DNA of 64,000 bases from positions 1-64,000 of the forward strand of contig JAFAEQ010000043.1 of NCBI GenBank assembly GCA_023423935.1. The letters are read 5' to 3'. Made by a program: the position numbers and the translations under genes. Below the pieces are notes generated by a model that was given only the letters and a program-made list of their open reading frames with translations, ran no database searches and had not been told where the DNA came from. The stretch is from Pseudomonadota bacterium. Lineage in GTDB: Bacteria; Pseudomonadota; Gammaproteobacteria; Steroidobacterales; Steroidobacteraceae. Shown here piece after piece: positions 31,416 to 39,538 of the stretch (position 1 is the stretch's first letter; each line of letters starts with the position of its first letter).

Positions 31416-34259
31416 GTGCCCGATCCTTCGCTGCGTGCTACCTACCGTGTCCAGCTGCACCGCGAGTTCACGTTCAACGACGTAGCTCGCGTCGTGCCGT
31501 ACCTGGCGCGTTTGGGAATCAGTCACCTCTACACCTCGCCGATTCTCAAGGCACGCCCCCGCAGCACGCACGGCTACGACGTTACCGATCACACGTTGCT
31601 CAATCCGGATCTCGGCACGCGCGAGGATTTCGACCGGCTGTGCGAGACACTTCGCGCGCACCAGATGGGATTGATCGTGGACATCGTGCCGAATCATCTC
31701 GGCGTGATGGGCAACGACAATCAATGGTGGCTCGATGTTCTCGAGAACGGACCGGCGGCACAGAGTGCGCACTGTTTCGATGTCGATTGGCGACCCAATC
31801 GGGCCTCCTTGCGCGACCGGCTCCTGGTGGCTGTGCTGGGCGACACCTATGGCGCCATTCTCGAGCGCGGTGAGATCAAGCTGACCTTCGATGAGACGCG
31901 TGGGGAGTTCAGCTTCTACTACCACGAACATCGATTCCCCATCGATCCGCGCGAGTACCCGCGCATTTTCAAGGACCGGGAGCCTCCGCTGGGCCAGGAA
32001 TCCGCTGCCGATTTCGCGAGTCTCATGAATGCGTTCGCGCGGTTGCCTGCGCGCAATCAGACGGGCGAGGAAGCGCGAGCGGAGCGTTACCGCGACAAGG
32101 AGGCGCACAAGCGACGCCTCGTGCGGCTGATCGAGCGCGATCCGGCAGCGCTGCCCTTCATCAAATCCGTCGTCGAGGAGCTGAACGGCCGTGAGGACGA
32201 TCCTGCGAGCTTCGATGCGCTCGATGCGCTGCACGACGCCCAGGCGTACAGGCTTGCCTACTGGCGAGTCGCCTCTGATGAAATCAACTATCGGCGCTTC
32301 TTCGATGTGAACACGCTGGCGGCGCTGCGCATGAACGATGCGAGCGTGTTCGCGGACACGCATCGGCTCATCATGGAGCTCGTCGCCAAAGGACAGATCC
32401 AGGGATTACGCATCGATCATTCCGATGGCCTCTACGATCCGGAGGAATACTTTGCGCGCTTGCGCGAGGCCGTGAAGCAGGCGCGAGGTTCAGACGAGCC
32501 GTTCTACATCGTGACTGAAAAGATTCTCGCTCCACGCGAGCGTCTGCCCGAGACTTGGGCTGTGCAGGGCACCACAGGCTACGAGTTCGGCGCGCTTACG
32601 ACGGCCTGGCTGGTCGACCCCGAAGGTGAGTCGCCGATCACTCGCACCTATCGACACTTCGTCGATTCGGTGCCGAGCTTCGAGGAGATCGCCTATCAGA
32701 GCCGCAAGCTCGTCATGCGCATCATGCTGGCGCCGGAAGTGGAAGGGCTCGCCACGCAACTCGATCGAATTGCGCAGGCCGATCGTCACACTTCGGACTT
32801 CACGCGCCCGGCGCTGCGCGAAGCCATCATGGAAGTCATTGCCTGCTTCCCGGTCTACCGCACCTATATCAGTCCCCGCGGTGTGAGCGATGAGGACAAG
32901 CGGATCATCGACTGGGCGGTGTCCATCGCACGCAAGCGCAGCGCCGTCGCGGACGTCAGCGTGTTCGACTTTCTCCGTGATGTGCTGCTCGTCTCGCCGC
33001 GTCGTCCGGGGCTGGCCGATCGACAGACGGCGATGCGCGAGTTCGCGATGAAATTCCAGCAGGTCACCGCACCCGTCACGGCAAAGGGCGTGGAAGACAC
33101 GGCGCTGTACCGATTCAATCGCTTCTCGTGTCTGAACGAAGTCGGCACCGATCCGCGTCGTTTCGGCGCCTCCAGTCAGGCGGTACATCAGGAGAATGCG
33201 GAGCGTGCCAAGAGCTGGCCGCTGGCCATGCTCGGCACCTCCACGCACGATTCCAAGCGCAGCGAGGACGTTCGCGCGCGGCTCGCTGTATTGAGCGAGA
33301 TCCCGGACGAGTGGCGCAGACATCTGTTGCGCTGGTCGCGTCTGAACCGCAGTCGTCGCACCGTGATCGGCGAGGTGACTTATCCTGAGCGCGACGATGA
33401 GTATCTGATCTATCAATCTCTGCTTGGGTTGTGGGATCCGCAGGCAGACACGCAGGAGCAGGTCGAACGGCTCAAGGCGTACTCCGTGAAAGCCGCACGC
33501 GAAGCGAAGCGTGAGACCTCGTGGCTCAACGTCAACGAAGAATACGAGAACGCGCTGCAGTCATTCGCTGCGGGACTGCTCGAGCGCCGCGGCCGTAACG
33601 CTTTCCTGCACGACTTCGAGAAGCTCGCGGAGACGATCGACTACTTCGGCGCGCTCAACTCGCTGGCCACCGTGGTGCTGAAGCTGACGTCGCCGGGTGT
33701 GCCGGACATCTACCAGGGCAACGAAGAAACGGTGTACGTGCTGGTCGACCCCGATAACCGCCGACCCGTAGATTTCGCCCGGCGCGAGTCGCGCCTGCAG
33801 GAGATCGAGCAGCGCGTGAGCCAGGCGCCAACAGCGGATCTGTTGAGCGCGATCCTTGCGGAAGGATCGCGCGGGCCGGGCAAGTTATTCGTGACCTGGA
33901 AGCTTCTCGAGTTGCGTCGTCAAAAGCCGCGACTTTTCACGCAAGGCCGCTACGAGCCGCTCACTGTCGAAGGCGATCAGCGTGAGCACGTGCTGGCTTT
34001 CGCCCGTGTGCACGACTCGACGCGGATCGTTGTCATTGCTTCCCGGTTTGCCTGCAAGCTCATGGGAGCGAATCACGCTGCGCCGATCGGTGCGATCTGG
34101 GGTGAGACGACTGTCGAGCTGTCGGGCGCGAGCGGGCCGATCCTGCAAGAGTGGTTCAGCGATCGACAGATCGTAGGTCAGCAGCAGGGTGAGCATCTCA
34201 AGCTACGCGTTGCCGATCTGCTGGCACAGTTTCCGTTCGCTGTACTCATCCAGGACTGA
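31416..34259 (+). CDS. treY: Malto-oligosyltrehalose synthase (TreY)
   Basis: GH13_26 intramolecular transglycosylase (947 residues) that turns the reducing-end alpha-1,4 bond of maltodextrin into the alpha,alpha-1,1 bond of trehalose. Family sequence from the first residues: TYRVQLHREFTFNDVARVVPYLARLGISHLY, SPILKARPRSTHGYDVTDH, VDIVPNHLGV, nucleophile region GLRIDHSDGLYDPEEYF, and KGVEDTALYRF with STHDSKRSEDVRARL further on. GTG start at 31416 has only a weak upstream binding site. Length is at the upper end of the family range. Works with TreZ encoded 5 kb upstream. Confidence 0.95.
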   Translation: MPDPSLRATYRVQLHREFTFNDVARVVPYLARLGISHLYTSPILKARPRSTHGYDVTDHTLLNPDLGTREDFDRLCETLRAHQMGLIVDIVPNHLGVMGNDNQWWLDVLENGPAAQSAHCFDVDWRPNRASLRDRLLVAVLGDTYGAILERGEIKLTFDETRGEFSFYYHEHRFPIDPREYPRIFKDREPPLGQESAADFASLMNAFARLPARNQTGEEARAERYRDKEAHKRRLVRLIERDPAALPFIKSVVEELNGREDDPASFDALDALHDAQAYRLAYWRVASDEINYRRFFDVNTLAALRMNDASVFADTHRLIMELVAKGQIQGLRIDHSDGLYDPEEYFARLREAVKQARGSDEPFYIVTEKILAPRERLPETWAVQGTTGYEFGALTTAWLVDPEGESPITRTYRHFVDSVPSFEEIAYQSRKLVMRIMLAPEVEGLATQLDRIAQADRHTSDFTRPALREAIMEVIACFPVYRTYISPRGVSDEDKRIIDWAVSIARKRSAVADVSVFDFLRDVLLVSPRRPGLADRQTAMREFAMKFQQVTAPVTAKGVEDTALYRFNRFSCLNEVGTDPRRFGASSQAVHQENAERAKSWPLAMLGTSTHDSKRSEDVRARLAVLSEIPDEWRRHLLRWSRLNRSRRTVIGEVTYPERDDEYLIYQSLLGLWDPQADTQEQVERLKAYSVKAAREAKRETSWLNVNEEYENALQSFAAGLLERRGRNAFLHDFEKLAETIDYFGALNSLATVVLKLTSPGVPDIYQGNEETVYVLVDPDNRRPVDFARRESRLQEIEQRVSQAPTADLLSAILAEGSRGPGKLFVTWKLLELRRQKPRLFTQGRYEPLTVEGDQREHVLAFARVHDSTRIVVIASRFACKLMGANHAAPIGAIWGETTVELSGASGPILQEWFSDRQIVGQQQGEHLKLRVADLLAQFPFAVLIQD

Positions 34260-34261
34260 CG

Positions 34262-34292
34262 CCGCCCGGCGAGGAACGTTCCCACCGGGCGG
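34262..34292 (+). terminator. Hairpin between treY and glgX (CCGCCCGG / CCGGGCGG)
   Basis: Perfect 8-bp GC stem with a 15-base loop, starting three bases after the treY stop codon. No T-run follows, so it may be a Rho-dependent or mRNA-stabilising structure and not a full intrinsic terminator. Confidence 0.45.
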
Positions 34293-34327
34293 ACCGTTTG
34301 AGCGTCATCTCTCGAAGGGATATTCAT

Positions 34328-36466
34328 GTGAGCGATAAAACGATTCGGATTCGCGAAGGCTCGCCGCATCCGCGCGGTGCCGTGTGGGATGGCAAGGGCG
34401 TGAACTTCTCGCTGTTTTCGGCCCATGCGACCAAGGTGGAGCTCTGTCTGTTCGATGCCCAGGGCAAGACAGAAGAGCAGCGCATCGAGTTGCCCGAGTA
34501 CACGGATGAGATCTGGCACGGCTACCTCGAAGGCATCGGTCCCGGAACTGTCTATGGCTTTCGAGTCCACGGGCCTTACGAGCCCGATCAGGGACATCGT
34601 TTCAATCCGAACAAACTGTTGCTCGATCCATACGCGCGCGAGTTCATGGGACAGCTCAAGTGGGATCACGCCTGTTTCGGCTACACCATCGGCTCGCCGG
34701 ATGACGACCTCAGCTTCGACGAGCGCGACAGCGCGCCGTTCGTGCCCAAGAGCGTCGTCGTGGACCCGGGCTTCGACTGGAAGCAGAGCCACAAGCCACT
34801 CGTCCCCTGGGATCGCACGATCATTTATGAGACCCACGTTCGCGGCTACACGAAGCTGCATCCGAAAGTCCCCGAGAAGCTGCGAGGCACCTTCGCAGGT
34901 CTCGCGCAGGCCGATGTGGTCGAGTACATCAAATCGCTCGGCGTGACGACGGTCGAGCTCCTGCCGATTCATCACTTCGTCAATGACAGTTATCTGCTCG
35001 ACAAGGGACTGACGAACTACTGGGGCTACAACACCATCGGCTTCTTCGCCGCGGATCCGCGCTACTTCGCCGATCCGCGCCGGGGCGTGCAGGAATTCAA
35101 GGAGATGGTCGCGCGCTTCCATGACGCCGGTCTCGAGGTGATCCTCGATGTCGTCTACAACCATACGGCGGAAGGCAATGAGCGCGGCCCGACGCTGTGT
35201 TTCAAGGGCATCGACAACTTCTCGTACTACCGCCTGCTGCCGGATCAGCGGCGCTACTACATCAACGATACGGGCACCGGCAACACCTTCGACCTGAGTC
35301 ATCCGCGCGTAATGCAGATGGTTGCGGACAGCCTGCGCTACTGGGTCCAGGAAATGCACGTGGATGGGTTCCGTTTCGACCTCGGCACCGTGCTCGCACG
35401 ATCGCCCGACGGATTCGACAATCGACACGGGTTCCTGAAGGTGTGCTCGCAGGATCCGGTGCTCAGTGGAGTCAAGTTGATTGCCGAGCCCTGGGACTGC
35501 GGTCCTGGCGGCTATCAGGTCGGTCGCTTTCCGCCGGGGTGGGCCGAGTGGAACGACAACTTCCGCGATACGACGCGTGATTTCTGGCGCGGCGAAGCGG
35601 CAGCGGCACAGCTGTCGCCGCGACTGTGCGGTTCCGCCGATATCTTCGATAGCCACGGGCGAAAGCCGTACGCGAGCGTGAATTTCGTGACCGCACACGA
35701 CGGCTTCACGCTGCACGATCTGGTGACCTACAACGATCGGCACAATGAGGCGAACGGCGAGAACAACCAGGACGGCAGCAGCAACAACCGCTCCTGGAAC
35801 TGCGGGGTGGAAGGTCCGACCGACGATACAGGTGTGAATGCGCTACGCGAGCGACAGATGCGTAACATGCTCGCGACGCTGTTGCTGTCCCAGGGCACGC
35901 CGATGCTGCTCGCGGGCGATGAATTCGCGCGCACCCAGCAAGGCAACAACAACGCCTACTGTCAGGATAACGAGATCAGCTGGGTAAACTGGGACTGGAC
36001 GCCGTCCGGTGAGGCGCTTTGCACGTTCACCAAGCGGCTGATTGCGCTGCGCAAGCGCTACCCGATCCTGCGCCGCAGTCGCTTTCTCTCCGGCGAAATC
36101 AACGAGCAGATCGGGATTCGCGAGATCACCTGGATCAATGCGACCGGGCAGGAAATGCAGAACGAGCAGTGGGGCGACGCCATGATGCGTTGCTTCGGCA
36201 TGATTCTGGATGGCCGCGCGCCGGCGACCGGAATTCGGCAACGCGGCCAGGACGCCACGATCCTGGTCATCTTCAATGGTTATCACGATCTCGTGAGCTT
36301 TACGCTGCCCGAGAGCGGCGATGAGCCGGCGAAATGGCGCCGTTTGATCGATACCAATCTACCCCTCGAGGAACAGTCGTCAGCGCTCCTTTCGAGCGGT
36401 GACAGCTATGACGTCACCGGGCGTTCGTTGCTGTTGTTCGTGGGGGAGGCGGGAGCAAGGAAATAG
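34328..36466 (+). CDS. glgX: Glycogen debranching isoamylase-type enzyme GlgX
   Basis: GH13_11 enzyme (712 residues) hydrolysing alpha-1,6 branches of glycogen limit dextrin. N-terminal CBM48 (about 5-105: GSPHPRGAVWDGKGVNFSLF), then the barrel with IYETHVRGYTKLHP, FFAADPRYFADP, LDVVYNHTAEGNERGP, nucleophile region HVDGFRFDLGTVLAR, acid Glu in LIAEPWDCGPGGYQVGRFP and FVTAHDGFTLHDLVTYNDRH. GTG at 34328 is chosen because AAGGGA lies seven bases upstream; a TTG 30 bases earlier is in frame but has no binding site. A strong hairpin follows the gene. Confidence 0.95.
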   Translation: MSDKTIRIREGSPHPRGAVWDGKGVNFSLFSAHATKVELCLFDAQGKTEEQRIELPEYTDEIWHGYLEGIGPGTVYGFRVHGPYEPDQGHRFNPNKLLLDPYAREFMGQLKWDHACFGYTIGSPDDDLSFDERDSAPFVPKSVVVDPGFDWKQSHKPLVPWDRTIIYETHVRGYTKLHPKVPEKLRGTFAGLAQADVVEYIKSLGVTTVELLPIHHFVNDSYLLDKGLTNYWGYNTIGFFAADPRYFADPRRGVQEFKEMVARFHDAGLEVILDVVYNHTAEGNERGPTLCFKGIDNFSYYRLLPDQRRYYINDTGTGNTFDLSHPRVMQMVADSLRYWVQEMHVDGFRFDLGTVLARSPDGFDNRHGFLKVCSQDPVLSGVKLIAEPWDCGPGGYQVGRFPPGWAEWNDNFRDTTRDFWRGEAAAAQLSPRLCGSADIFDSHGRKPYASVNFVTAHDGFTLHDLVTYNDRHNEANGENNQDGSSNNRSWNCGVEGPTDDTGVNALRERQMRNMLATLLLSQGTPMLLAGDEFARTQQGNNNAYCQDNEISWVNWDWTPSGEALCTFTKRLIALRKRYPILRRSRFLSGEINEQIGIREITWINATGQEMQNEQWGDAMMRCFGMILDGRAPATGIRQRGQDATILVIFNGYHDLVSFTLPESGDEPAKWRRLIDTNLPLEEQSSALLSSGDSYDVTGRSLLLFVGEAGARK

Positions 36467-36482
36467 CAGGGCGCATGAGCAA

Positions 36483-36510
36483 GCAGGAGCCCCGTTGCCG
36501 GGGCTCCTGC
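36483..36510. terminator. Strong bidirectional hairpin after glgX (12-bp stem)
   Basis: GCAGGAGCCCCG, loop TTGC, then CGGGGCTCCTGC. It sits between the glgX stop and the end of the small minus-strand gene at 36532, so it can end transcripts from both sides. There is no clear T-run on the plus strand. Confidence 0.7.
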
Positions 36511-36531
36511 TCATCGCTCAGACGTGTTGCT

Positions 36532-36798
36532 TCAGTTGAGGAGGGGCGTTGGGGGGAGTGCGGCAAGTAGCTCGCGCGCTTCGCATGCACAGCAGGCGCA
36601 GTCGTGTTCGCCGTCTGCGCCGAACTCACATGGTCCGGCCGCGACACGTTCGATGAGCTCCAGCATCTGGGGAGCCTGGCTCAGGAGCTGCGCGTAGCGT
36701 TCTTCGAAAACCAGAGCGACCACTTCCTCTCCCTGCATCAATGCTTGCGGTTCGCTGCGTGCCGTAAATTCCCCGACGAGCGGTTTGGCGTCAAACAT
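36532..36798 (-). CDS. Small hypothetical Cys-cluster protein
   Basis: An 88-residue protein I do not recognise. An amphipathic helix (about 31-52, EERYAQLLSQAPQMLELIERV) is followed by a cluster of cysteines (GPCEFG, then EHDCACCACEARELL) that could bind a metal ion or form disulfides. GGAAA lies six bases before the ATG, and the strong hairpin at 36483-36510 is 22 bases past its stop codon; both support a real gene. No domain can be assigned. A spurious frame remains possible. Confidence 0.5.
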   Translation of the reverse strand: MFDAKPLVGEFTARSEPQALMQGEEVVALVFEERYAQLLSQAPQMLELIERVAAGPCEFGADGEHDCACCACEARELLAALPPTPLLN

Positions 36799-37224
36799 GG
36801 TGTTTCCGGACTTGCGCCTCGAAAGTACTACTTCAGTGGGAAGGCATCACGGGGGCGAATTGTTCCAGCTCGGTCTCAACCGTCGGTCAGCGCTCACAGG
36901 CTGCAGGGGCGTGCTTAGTGCGCATTCCGTCCATCGATTCGTAGTGTTCCCGGATCGCAGCGCCATCGCAGGGCTAGGGGCAGGGCGTTTCGATCGGCGT
37001 GTGGGCCGTGCTCTTTCTTTCGCAGGGCCCAGGACGGACTGTGTAGGCCGCAACAAAACGATCCGCGCCGGTGCGCCGATTCCGACGGATAACCGTCCGT
37101 GAATCATTGCCAAGATGTCAGAGCGTGTTCTGCGATCGTGGCGGCGACGGCTCACATCGAGGGTGGCCGGCATGAGCGGCCTCGATACGCGACGCTTGGC
37201 CGCAGAAGTGCCGAGGTCGAACTG
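36799..37224. other. Gene-free 426-bp stretch before smpB
   Basis: No convincing coding region in either strand: the open frames are short, lack binding sites and match no family I know. A small hairpin GACGG-ATAA-CCGTC lies at about 37086-37099. I looked for tmRNA (ssrA), which often neighbours smpB, and found none of its conserved ends. Confidence 0.6.
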
Positions 37225-37713
37225 TTACCGCGAATGCTTCATCAGGCGCGATTTCTCGCGCTGCCAGTCGCGCTCTTTAGACGTGTCGCGCTTGTCGTGT
37301 TCCTTCTTGCCCTTCGCCAGACCGATGCGCAGTTTTGCGCGGCCGTTCTTCCAGTAGAGCTCGAGCGGAATGAGCGTGTAACCGCGGCGCTCGACGGCAC
37401 CGATCAGTCGGTTGAGCTCGGCCCGATTCAGCAGCAGTTTGCGCGTGCGGATCGGATCCGGAATCACGTGAGTCGAGGCGGTGGGCAGCGCCGAAATGTG
37501 CGCGCCAAACAGATAGGCTTCGGCGTCCTTGATGAACACATAGGCTTCCTTCAGCTGCGCGCGGCCGGCTCTGAGGCTCTTCACCTCCCAGCCCATCAGC
37601 GAAAGACCCGCTTCGTAGGTCTCCTCGATGAAGTAGTCGTAGCGCGCGCGACGATTGTCCGCGATCAGCGGATTTTCCTTGGCGGCTGCCTTTTTGTCCT
37701 GTTTGCCTTTCAT
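37225..37713 (-). CDS. smpB: SsrA-binding protein SmpB
   Basis: A 162-residue RNA-binding protein that delivers tmRNA to stalled ribosomes. Signature residues: IADNRRARYDYFIEETYEAGL, GWEVKSLRAGRAQLKEAY, NRLIGAVERRGYTLIPLELYW and the basic tail GKKEHDKRDTSKERDWQREKSRLM that reaches into the decoding site. Divergent from ratA with 85 bp between them, the arrangement common in gammaproteobacteria. Confidence 0.96.
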   Translation of the reverse strand: MKGKQDKKAAAKENPLIADNRRARYDYFIEETYEAGLSLMGWEVKSLRAGRAQLKEAYVFIKDAEAYLFGAHISALPTASTHVIPDPIRTRKLLLNRAELNRLIGAVERRGYTLIPLELYWKNGRAKLRIGLAKGKKEHDKRDTSKERDWQREKSRLMKHSR

Positions 37714-37798
37714 GAGGGCGCGGATTGTACCGGGAAAGATTCAACTGAGCGTGGTCGGGCAGTAGCATTCGCGTATCGAAGTTGAGTCAGTCGTCCCG

Positions 37799-38242
37799 AT
37801 GCGCCAGGTTGATCGCAGTGCTTTGGTCCCGTACACACCCGAGCAGATGTTCATGCTCGTGCAGGATATCGAGAGCTACCCCCGCTTCGTGCCGTGGGTG
37901 AGCGCGGCCGAGGTCGTCTCGCGCACGCAGACCGAAGTGGTCGGACGGCTCGAGATGGAGCGCTCGGGCCTGCGCGAGACATTCACGACGCGCAATGTGC
38001 TGCGACCGCCGCACCAGATGGATCTTCAGTTGGTCGACGGGCCTTTCAAACTGCTGGAAGGACGCTGGAGCTTCGATCCGATCGGCGACAAAGGCACGCG
38101 CATCGCTCTGTCGATCCGATTCGAATTCGCCAATCCGATGCTGTCGCTGATGTTGTCGCGAACCTTCGAAAAGAGCTGTGCGCAGCTCGTCGATGCATTC
38201 GTTGCGCAAGCGCGCGCGGTTTACGGCACCAAGAGCCAGTGA
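37799..38242 (+). CDS. ratA: RatA family START-domain protein (Coq10-like)
   Basis: A 147-residue polyketide-cyclase/START fold protein: VDRSALVPYTPEQMFMLVQDIESYPRF, VPWVSAAEV and SIRFEFANPMLSLMLSRTFEK. E. coli RatA was described as a ribosome-association toxin, while the family is also related to the ubiquinone-binding Coq10; the latter role is as plausible here. Its stop is followed within five bases by rnfH, the usual two-gene unit. Confidence 0.9.
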   Translation: MRQVDRSALVPYTPEQMFMLVQDIESYPRFVPWVSAAEVVSRTQTEVVGRLEMERSGLRETFTTRNVLRPPHQMDLQLVDGPFKLLEGRWSFDPIGDKGTRIALSIRFEFANPMLSLMLSRTFEKSCAQLVDAFVAQARAVYGTKSQ

Positions 38243-38246
38243 CGTG

Positions 38247-38546
38247 ATGCGCGTGCGGGTGATCTATGCGCTCGCCGAGCGTCAGACCGAGGTCGGTGTT
38301 GAAGTGCCTTCCGGTGCGACAGTGGACGAGGCACTGCGGTGCGCAGCGCTCGATGAGCGATTCCCGGAGTTGAAGTCGCAGCCCCTCGCTTGTGCGATCT
38401 TCGGGCGAGTGGTGCCGCTGTCACACCAGCTTCGCGAGGGGGATCGCATAGAGATCCTGCGACCGCTGCAGGCGGATCCGAAACAGAATCGGCGTCGTGC
38501 AGCGGAAGCTTCGCGCGTCAAGACCCGCGGAACGGGCGGACGCTGA
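38247..38546 (+). CDS. rnfH: RnfH family ubiquitin-like protein
   Basis: A 99-residue beta-grasp protein: MRVRVIYALAERQTEVGVEVP, TVDEALRCAAL, ACAIFGRVVPLSHQLREGDRIEILRPL, then a basic tail with KQNRRRAAE. The family accompanies RatA in most gammaproteobacteria; its function is poorly defined. The GTG at 38244 directly before the ATG is an equally possible start. Confidence 0.9.
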   Translation: MRVRVIYALAERQTEVGVEVPSGATVDEALRCAALDERFPELKSQPLACAIFGRVVPLSHQLREGDRIEILRPLQADPKQNRRRAAEASRVKTRGTGGR

Positions 38547-38549
38547 GGA

Positions 38550-38921
38550 TCAGCTCGCCGCTTCGGTTGGCGGATCGACGGCGTTCTTCGATCCACCGCC
38601 GTCGGAGCGATCGATCTTCGTGACCTTGTCTTCCTGGAAGAACACGGTGAACTGACGAGTCCCGCGCTGCTTCAGCCGCGGAATGTCGTAGTAATAAACA
38701 TAGTCCCAGCGATCCGTCTGGAACGGATCGGCAACCATCGGCGTGCCGAGCAGCGCGCGCACCTGCACGCGGGTCATACCCTCCTGCACGCGGTCGAGGT
38801 CCTTGGCCTCGAGAAAGTTGCCTTGAAGAATCGTCAGCCGATAAACGCATCCGGAAGAGACCAGACACGTCAGTGCGAGCACGAGCGTCAACGCTGCGGT
38901 ACGGAGAACTCGGATAGTCAT
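38550..38921 (-). CDS. bamE: Outer-membrane assembly lipoprotein BamE (SmpA)
   Basis: Small lipoprotein (123 residues from this start) of the beta-barrel assembly machine. Signal peptide with lipobox VSSGC, then the SmpA/OmlA domain: QGNFLEAKDLDRVQEGMTRVQVRALLGTPM and DPFQTDRWDYVYYYD. An upstream in-frame ATG at 38939 would add six residues (MRPGPF); neither start has a clear binding site, and the shorter one gives a cleaner signal peptide. Divergent from fur, as in xanthomonads. Confidence 0.93.
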   Translation of the reverse strand: MTIRVLRTAALTLVLALTCLVSSGCVYRLTILQGNFLEAKDLDRVQEGMTRVQVRALLGTPMVADPFQTDRWDYVYYYDIPRLKQRGTRQFTVFFQEDKVTKIDRSDGGGSKNAVDPPTEAAS

Positions 38922-39088
38922 GAAAGGGCCGGGTCTCATGCGCGATAGGGTGGAGCAGTCAGGGAACCTGCGTGATAATGCGACGGCATCATACTTGAAA
39001 ATCTTTCCGGTGCCGCTTGCGGAAGAGGGTCGGCCTCGTTCCGCGAACGGCGCAGGCAGCGGCTGGCTGGGCGCATCGAGGAGAGGAC

Positions 39089-39538
39089 GTGACTGTGGAA
39101 ACCAATGACTTGCGCCGGGCAGGACTGAAAGTCACGTTGCCGCGCATCAAGATCCTGGAAATTCTGGGTACCGCGACACCGCGGCATATGAGCGCGGAAG
39201 ACATCTACAAGCATCTGCTCGAATCTCACGAAGACATTGGGCTGGCGACCGTCTATCGCGTGCTCACGCAGTTCGAAGCCGCAGGCCTGGTCACGCGTCA
39301 TCATTTCGAAGGTACGACCGCCGTTTTCGAGCTCAATGAGGGCGAGCATCACGATCACATCGTCTGTCTGGACTGCGGCAAGGTCGAAGAGTTCATGGAC
39401 TCGGGGATCGAAGACAGGCAGCGTGCCGTGGCCGACAAGCTCGAATTCGAGATCAGGGATCATTCGATGATCCTCTACGGCACGTGCAAGCGGGTGAATT
39501 GCCCGAATCGCGACCCGAACGGCCGCGGCCGCCTCTGA
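39089..39538 (+). CDS. fur: Ferric uptake regulator Fur
   Basis: Iron-sensing repressor of 149 residues. Winged helix (DLRRAGLKVTLPRIKILEIL, MSAEDIYKHLLESHEDIGLATVYRVL), then the metal-sensing/dimer domain with HHFEGTTAVFELNEGEHHDHIVCLDCGKVEEF; His clusters and the Cys pair of CLDCG match structural and regulatory metal sites, and a second pair is in CKRVNCPN. GTG 39089 is used because GAGGAGAGG lies just upstream; the GTG two codons later is an alternative. Confidence 0.95.
   Translation: MTVETNDLRRAGLKVTLPRIKILEILGTATPRHMSAEDIYKHLLESHEDIGLATVYRVLTQFEAAGLVTRHHFEGTTAVFELNEGEHHDHIVCLDCGKVEEFMDSGIEDRQRAVADKLEFEIRDHSMILYGTCKRVNCPNRDPNGRGRL

Noticed and set aside
36799..37224. tmRNA (ssrA) next to smpB
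   Set aside because: Neither the conserved tRNA-like ends nor a tag-coding stretch ending in Ala-Ala-stop is present.
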